Made by a program: the position numbers and the translations under genes
Shown here: piece by piece, positions 29,427 to 31,257 of the stretch
How the letters are laid out: every line of letters starts with the position of its first letter
Position numbering within the stretch: position 1 is the first letter of the stretch
The notes under the pieces: generated by a model
The model's database searches: none
The model's input: only the letters and a program-made list of their open reading frames with translations
Told to the model about the DNA's origin: nothing
From: a virus
Strand: one strand, 5' to 3'
DNA: 31,257 nt
IMG/VR virus record: IMGVR_UViG_3300017776_000088
Span: 1-31,257 of that record

Positions 29427-31257
29427 ATGGCAAATACAATTAAAGACTACGTAGCAAGCAGTGTTACGGCCAGTTCCGTATTTACTACCCCTTCCTACCT
29501 AACGGGTAGGGGGGCAACAGATATACAGGTAGCTGTGGACGGAGCAGTAAAAACCTTAACAACAGATTATGTATTCACTGGAACAGACAGTGCTGCTATA
29601 ACTTTTGTAGCGGGGAAACTACCTACAGATGGTCAGAAGATACGCATTACTCGTAGCTCTAGCCAAAACACAAGACTTACCGATTACACAGACGGCGCTC
29701 TTTTAACGGCTGATGCACTTGATGCAGATGCTAACCAATTATTCTACGTGGCTCAAGAAGCCATTGACGTAGCGTCTGAGACAAACCTTGCAGCAGGTAC
29801 ATTCTACTATTCGCAAGGTACAGCACCCTCTACACCAGTAGCAGGGACTCTCTGGTACGATACTACAACTTCCCCTAACGTCCTTAAAGTTTACAACGGG
29901 ACAGGTTGGGAACTTACAGCGCCTACTAGAGCTACAGCTACCTTTGGTCAGAGTGACTTCACTGCTTACTCAGGTTCTACGCTACACCAGAGAGCAAACA
30001 CTGGGTATAACAACACTACTTTAGTATTCTTAAACGGCGTTAAGCTCGTTAAAGCTGCTAGTGCAGGCGCCATACCCGCTAACGGTGATTACTTTTACGA
30101 AGCTAGTACAGACAGACTGTGGCTACAAGCCCTGCCTACTAATGGTGTACTAACTCTAGAGACCTATGGTGGTTCCTTCAGTTCCGCAGTATCTACGTCT
30201 GAGGCGAATGCCGCTGCCAGCGCAACTGCTGCATCGAACAGTGCATCTACGGCTTCTGGTTGGGCATCTACTGCGGGTACTAAAGCTACTCAAGCCGCTG
30301 CAAGTGCAACTTCAGCTTCAGGATCAGCTTCTTCTGCTCAAAGCTTTGCCACAAATGCTTCTTCAAGTGCGTCTTCAGCTTCAGGCGCAGCTTCTGCTGC
30401 CTCTACATCTGCAAACACCGCTACTGCTGCCGCTTCTACAGCTACCACTAAGGCAACTGAAGCCGCTAACAGTGCAACTGCTGCTGCCACTGCTGCTACT
30501 AACGCAACGAATACTGTAAACACAGTGTCTGCCGATGTCGCAACTGTAGCTGGTATTTCTTCTGAGGTATCAACTGTAGCTAACGCAACCTATAAAGCTA
30601 AAGTTGAAGCCGTTGCTGGTGACGCAACAGATATAGGAACCGTAGCCACTAACATTACTAACGTAAATGCTGTTGCTGGTGTTTCTTCTGACGTAGCAAC
30701 CGTAGCTAACTCTACTTATAAAACTAAAGTAGAAACAGTAGCTGATGATCTGAATGGCTCTAACACTATTGGTGCCGCTGTAACAAGCGCATCCAATGCT
30801 GCTTCTAGTGCCGCTCTGTCTGCTACTAATGCAAACAATGCTGCTGGGAGTGCTGGTACAGCATCTACTAGAGCCAACCAAGCGGCTGCTAGTGCAACTG
30901 CTGCTGCTGCTTCAGCTTCTACTGCTACTATTCAAGCATCGACGGCTACTGCACAAGCATCTAGTGCTTCAGGATCAGCTTCCACAGCTACTTCTGAAAA
31001 GGCTGCGGCTATTGCTGCAAACAACGCTGCCGTTACTGCTAAGAATGAAGCTGTTACTGCTAAGAACGAAGCGGTTACTGCTAAAGACTTGGCGGTTACT
31101 TCTAAGAATAATGCTGCAACTTCAGCAAGCAACGCAGCAACTTCAGAGACTAACGCAGCCTCTAGTGCCTCTGCCGCTGCTTCAAGTGCAACCAACGCAG
31201 CAGCTAGTGCAACTGAAATAAAATCAATAACTGCTGCTACAGGTGCAGCAGGTTCTA
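29427..31257 (+). CDS. Tail fibre protein (T7 gp17 N-terminal domain), partial
   Basis: Open from ATG 29427 to the window end without a stop (610 codons seen). Residues 1-115 (MANTIKDYVASSVTASSVFT, TTDYVFTGTDSAAITF, RLTDYTDGALLTADALDADA) match the T7 tail fibre N-terminal domain that docks to the tail. Residues about 115-255 form a probable linking domain, containing SQGTAPSTPVAGTLWYD. From about 255 on the chain is a long Ala/Ser/Thr-rich rod with heptad-like repeats, expected to be a trimeric coiled coil or fibrous shaft. The receptor-binding tip lies beyond the window. GGAAAAA precedes the ATG. Confidence 0.9.
   Translation, partial: MANTIKDYVASSVTASSVFTTPSYLTGRGATDIQVAVDGAVKTLTTDYVFTGTDSAAITFVAGKLPTDGQKIRITRSSSQNTRLTDYTDGALLTADALDADANQLFYVAQEAIDVASETNLAAGTFYYSQGTAPSTPVAGTLWYDTTTSPNVLKVYNGTGWELTAPTRATATFGQSDFTAYSGSTLHQRANTGYNNTTLVFLNGVKLVKAASAGAIPANGDYFYEASTDRLWLQALPTNGVLTLETYGGSFSSAVSTSEANAAASATAASNSASTASGWASTAGTKATQAAASATSASGSASSAQSFATNASSSASSASGAASAASTSANTATAAASTATTKATEAANSATAAATAATNATNTVNTVSADVATVAGISSEVSTVANATYKAKVEAVAGDATDIGTVATNITNVNAVAGVSSDVATVANSTYKTKVETVADDLNGSNTIGAAVTSASNAASSAALSATNANNAAGSAGTASTRANQAAASATAAAASASTATIQASTATAQASSASGSASTATSEKAAAIAANNAAVTAKNEAVTAKNEAVTAKDLAVTSKNNAATSASNAATSETNAASSASAAASSATNAAASATEIKSITAATGAAGS
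30558..30749 (+). repeat. Divergent repeat in the fibre shaft
   Basis: Two 66-bp units, at 30558-30623 and 30684-30749 (126 bp apart), encode SSEVSTVANATYKAKVEAVA and SSDVATVANSTYKTKVETVA. Differences are mostly at third positions, so the duplication is old and kept for its protein. Confidence 0.75.
31029..31112 (+). repeat. Four coiled-coil heptads in the fibre shaft
   Basis: Four 21-bp units encode AVTAKNE, AVTAKNE, AVTAKDL, AVTSKNN. A strict 7-residue period with hydrophobic Val fits a coiled-coil fibre shaft. Confidence 0.75.

Noticed and set aside
30166-31221. Leu/Gln-rich plus-strand and Ala/Val-rich minus-strand ORFs in the fibre
   Set aside because: Frame shadows of the Ala/Ser/Thr repeat of the continuous fibre reading frame from 29427.
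30180-31257. CRISPR-like array
   Set aside because: The repeats are codon-level protein repeats without uniform repeat-spacer structure.

Overview
The window is about 31 kb of a temperate, T7-like podophage genome (Autographiviridae type). Every supported gene is on the + strand, packing is tight with ATGA or TAATG stop/start overlaps, and gene order follows T7 from RNA polymerase through replication, portal, scaffold, capsid, tail tube, internal virion proteins and tail fibre. A class II ribonucleotide reductase, a MazG-type enzyme, and an integrase followed by a tRNA-Leu-like attachment site just before the RNA polymerase all recall marine podophages of the P-SSP7, pelagiphage and SIO1 kinds. 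The host cannot be named from the sequence; a marine proteobacterium is a reasonable guess. The window is not a complete genome: it opens in the last 47 codons of an unidentified gene and ends inside the tail fibre, so terminase and lysis genes are not seen.

Layout. 1-252: end of a gene, a small hairpin and a very T-rich leader, possibly near the genome end. 253-2671: early region of nine small genes of unknown function; four carry a shared leader repeat ending in the ribosome binding site. 2682-4500: lysogeny module with promoter, 7-bp palindrome, small hydrophobic protein, MarR-like regulator, 30-residue membrane peptide, tyrosine integrase and attP. 4501-6989: single-subunit RNA polymerase carried as two overlapping ORFs. 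6990-13194: phage promoter copy 1, then single-strand binding protein, endonuclease I, primase-helicase, family A DNA polymerase, small nuclease, membrane protein, 5'-3' exonuclease, DUF3310 protein and MazG. 13195-15431: HExxH protein and ribonucleotide reductase. 15452 on: phage promoter copy 2, then virion genes (gp7.3-like, portal, scaffold, capsid between two terminators, tail tubes A and B, internal virion proteins A-D, tail fibre).

How it fits together. Host polymerase would transcribe the early and lysogeny regions. The phage polymerase would then use the two 20-nt promoters (CTCTATTG, G or T, CCCCCTATAG) to drive replication/nucleotide genes and virion genes respectively. The integrase would recombine the tRNA-Leu-like core with a host tRNA gene. 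Most notable are the polymerase split exactly between its N-terminal domain and its catalytic body, an attP carrying the 5' half of a tRNA rather than the usual 3' half, repeat-headed early gene cassettes, and a one-base frameshift near the start of tail tube B that may be a sequence error.
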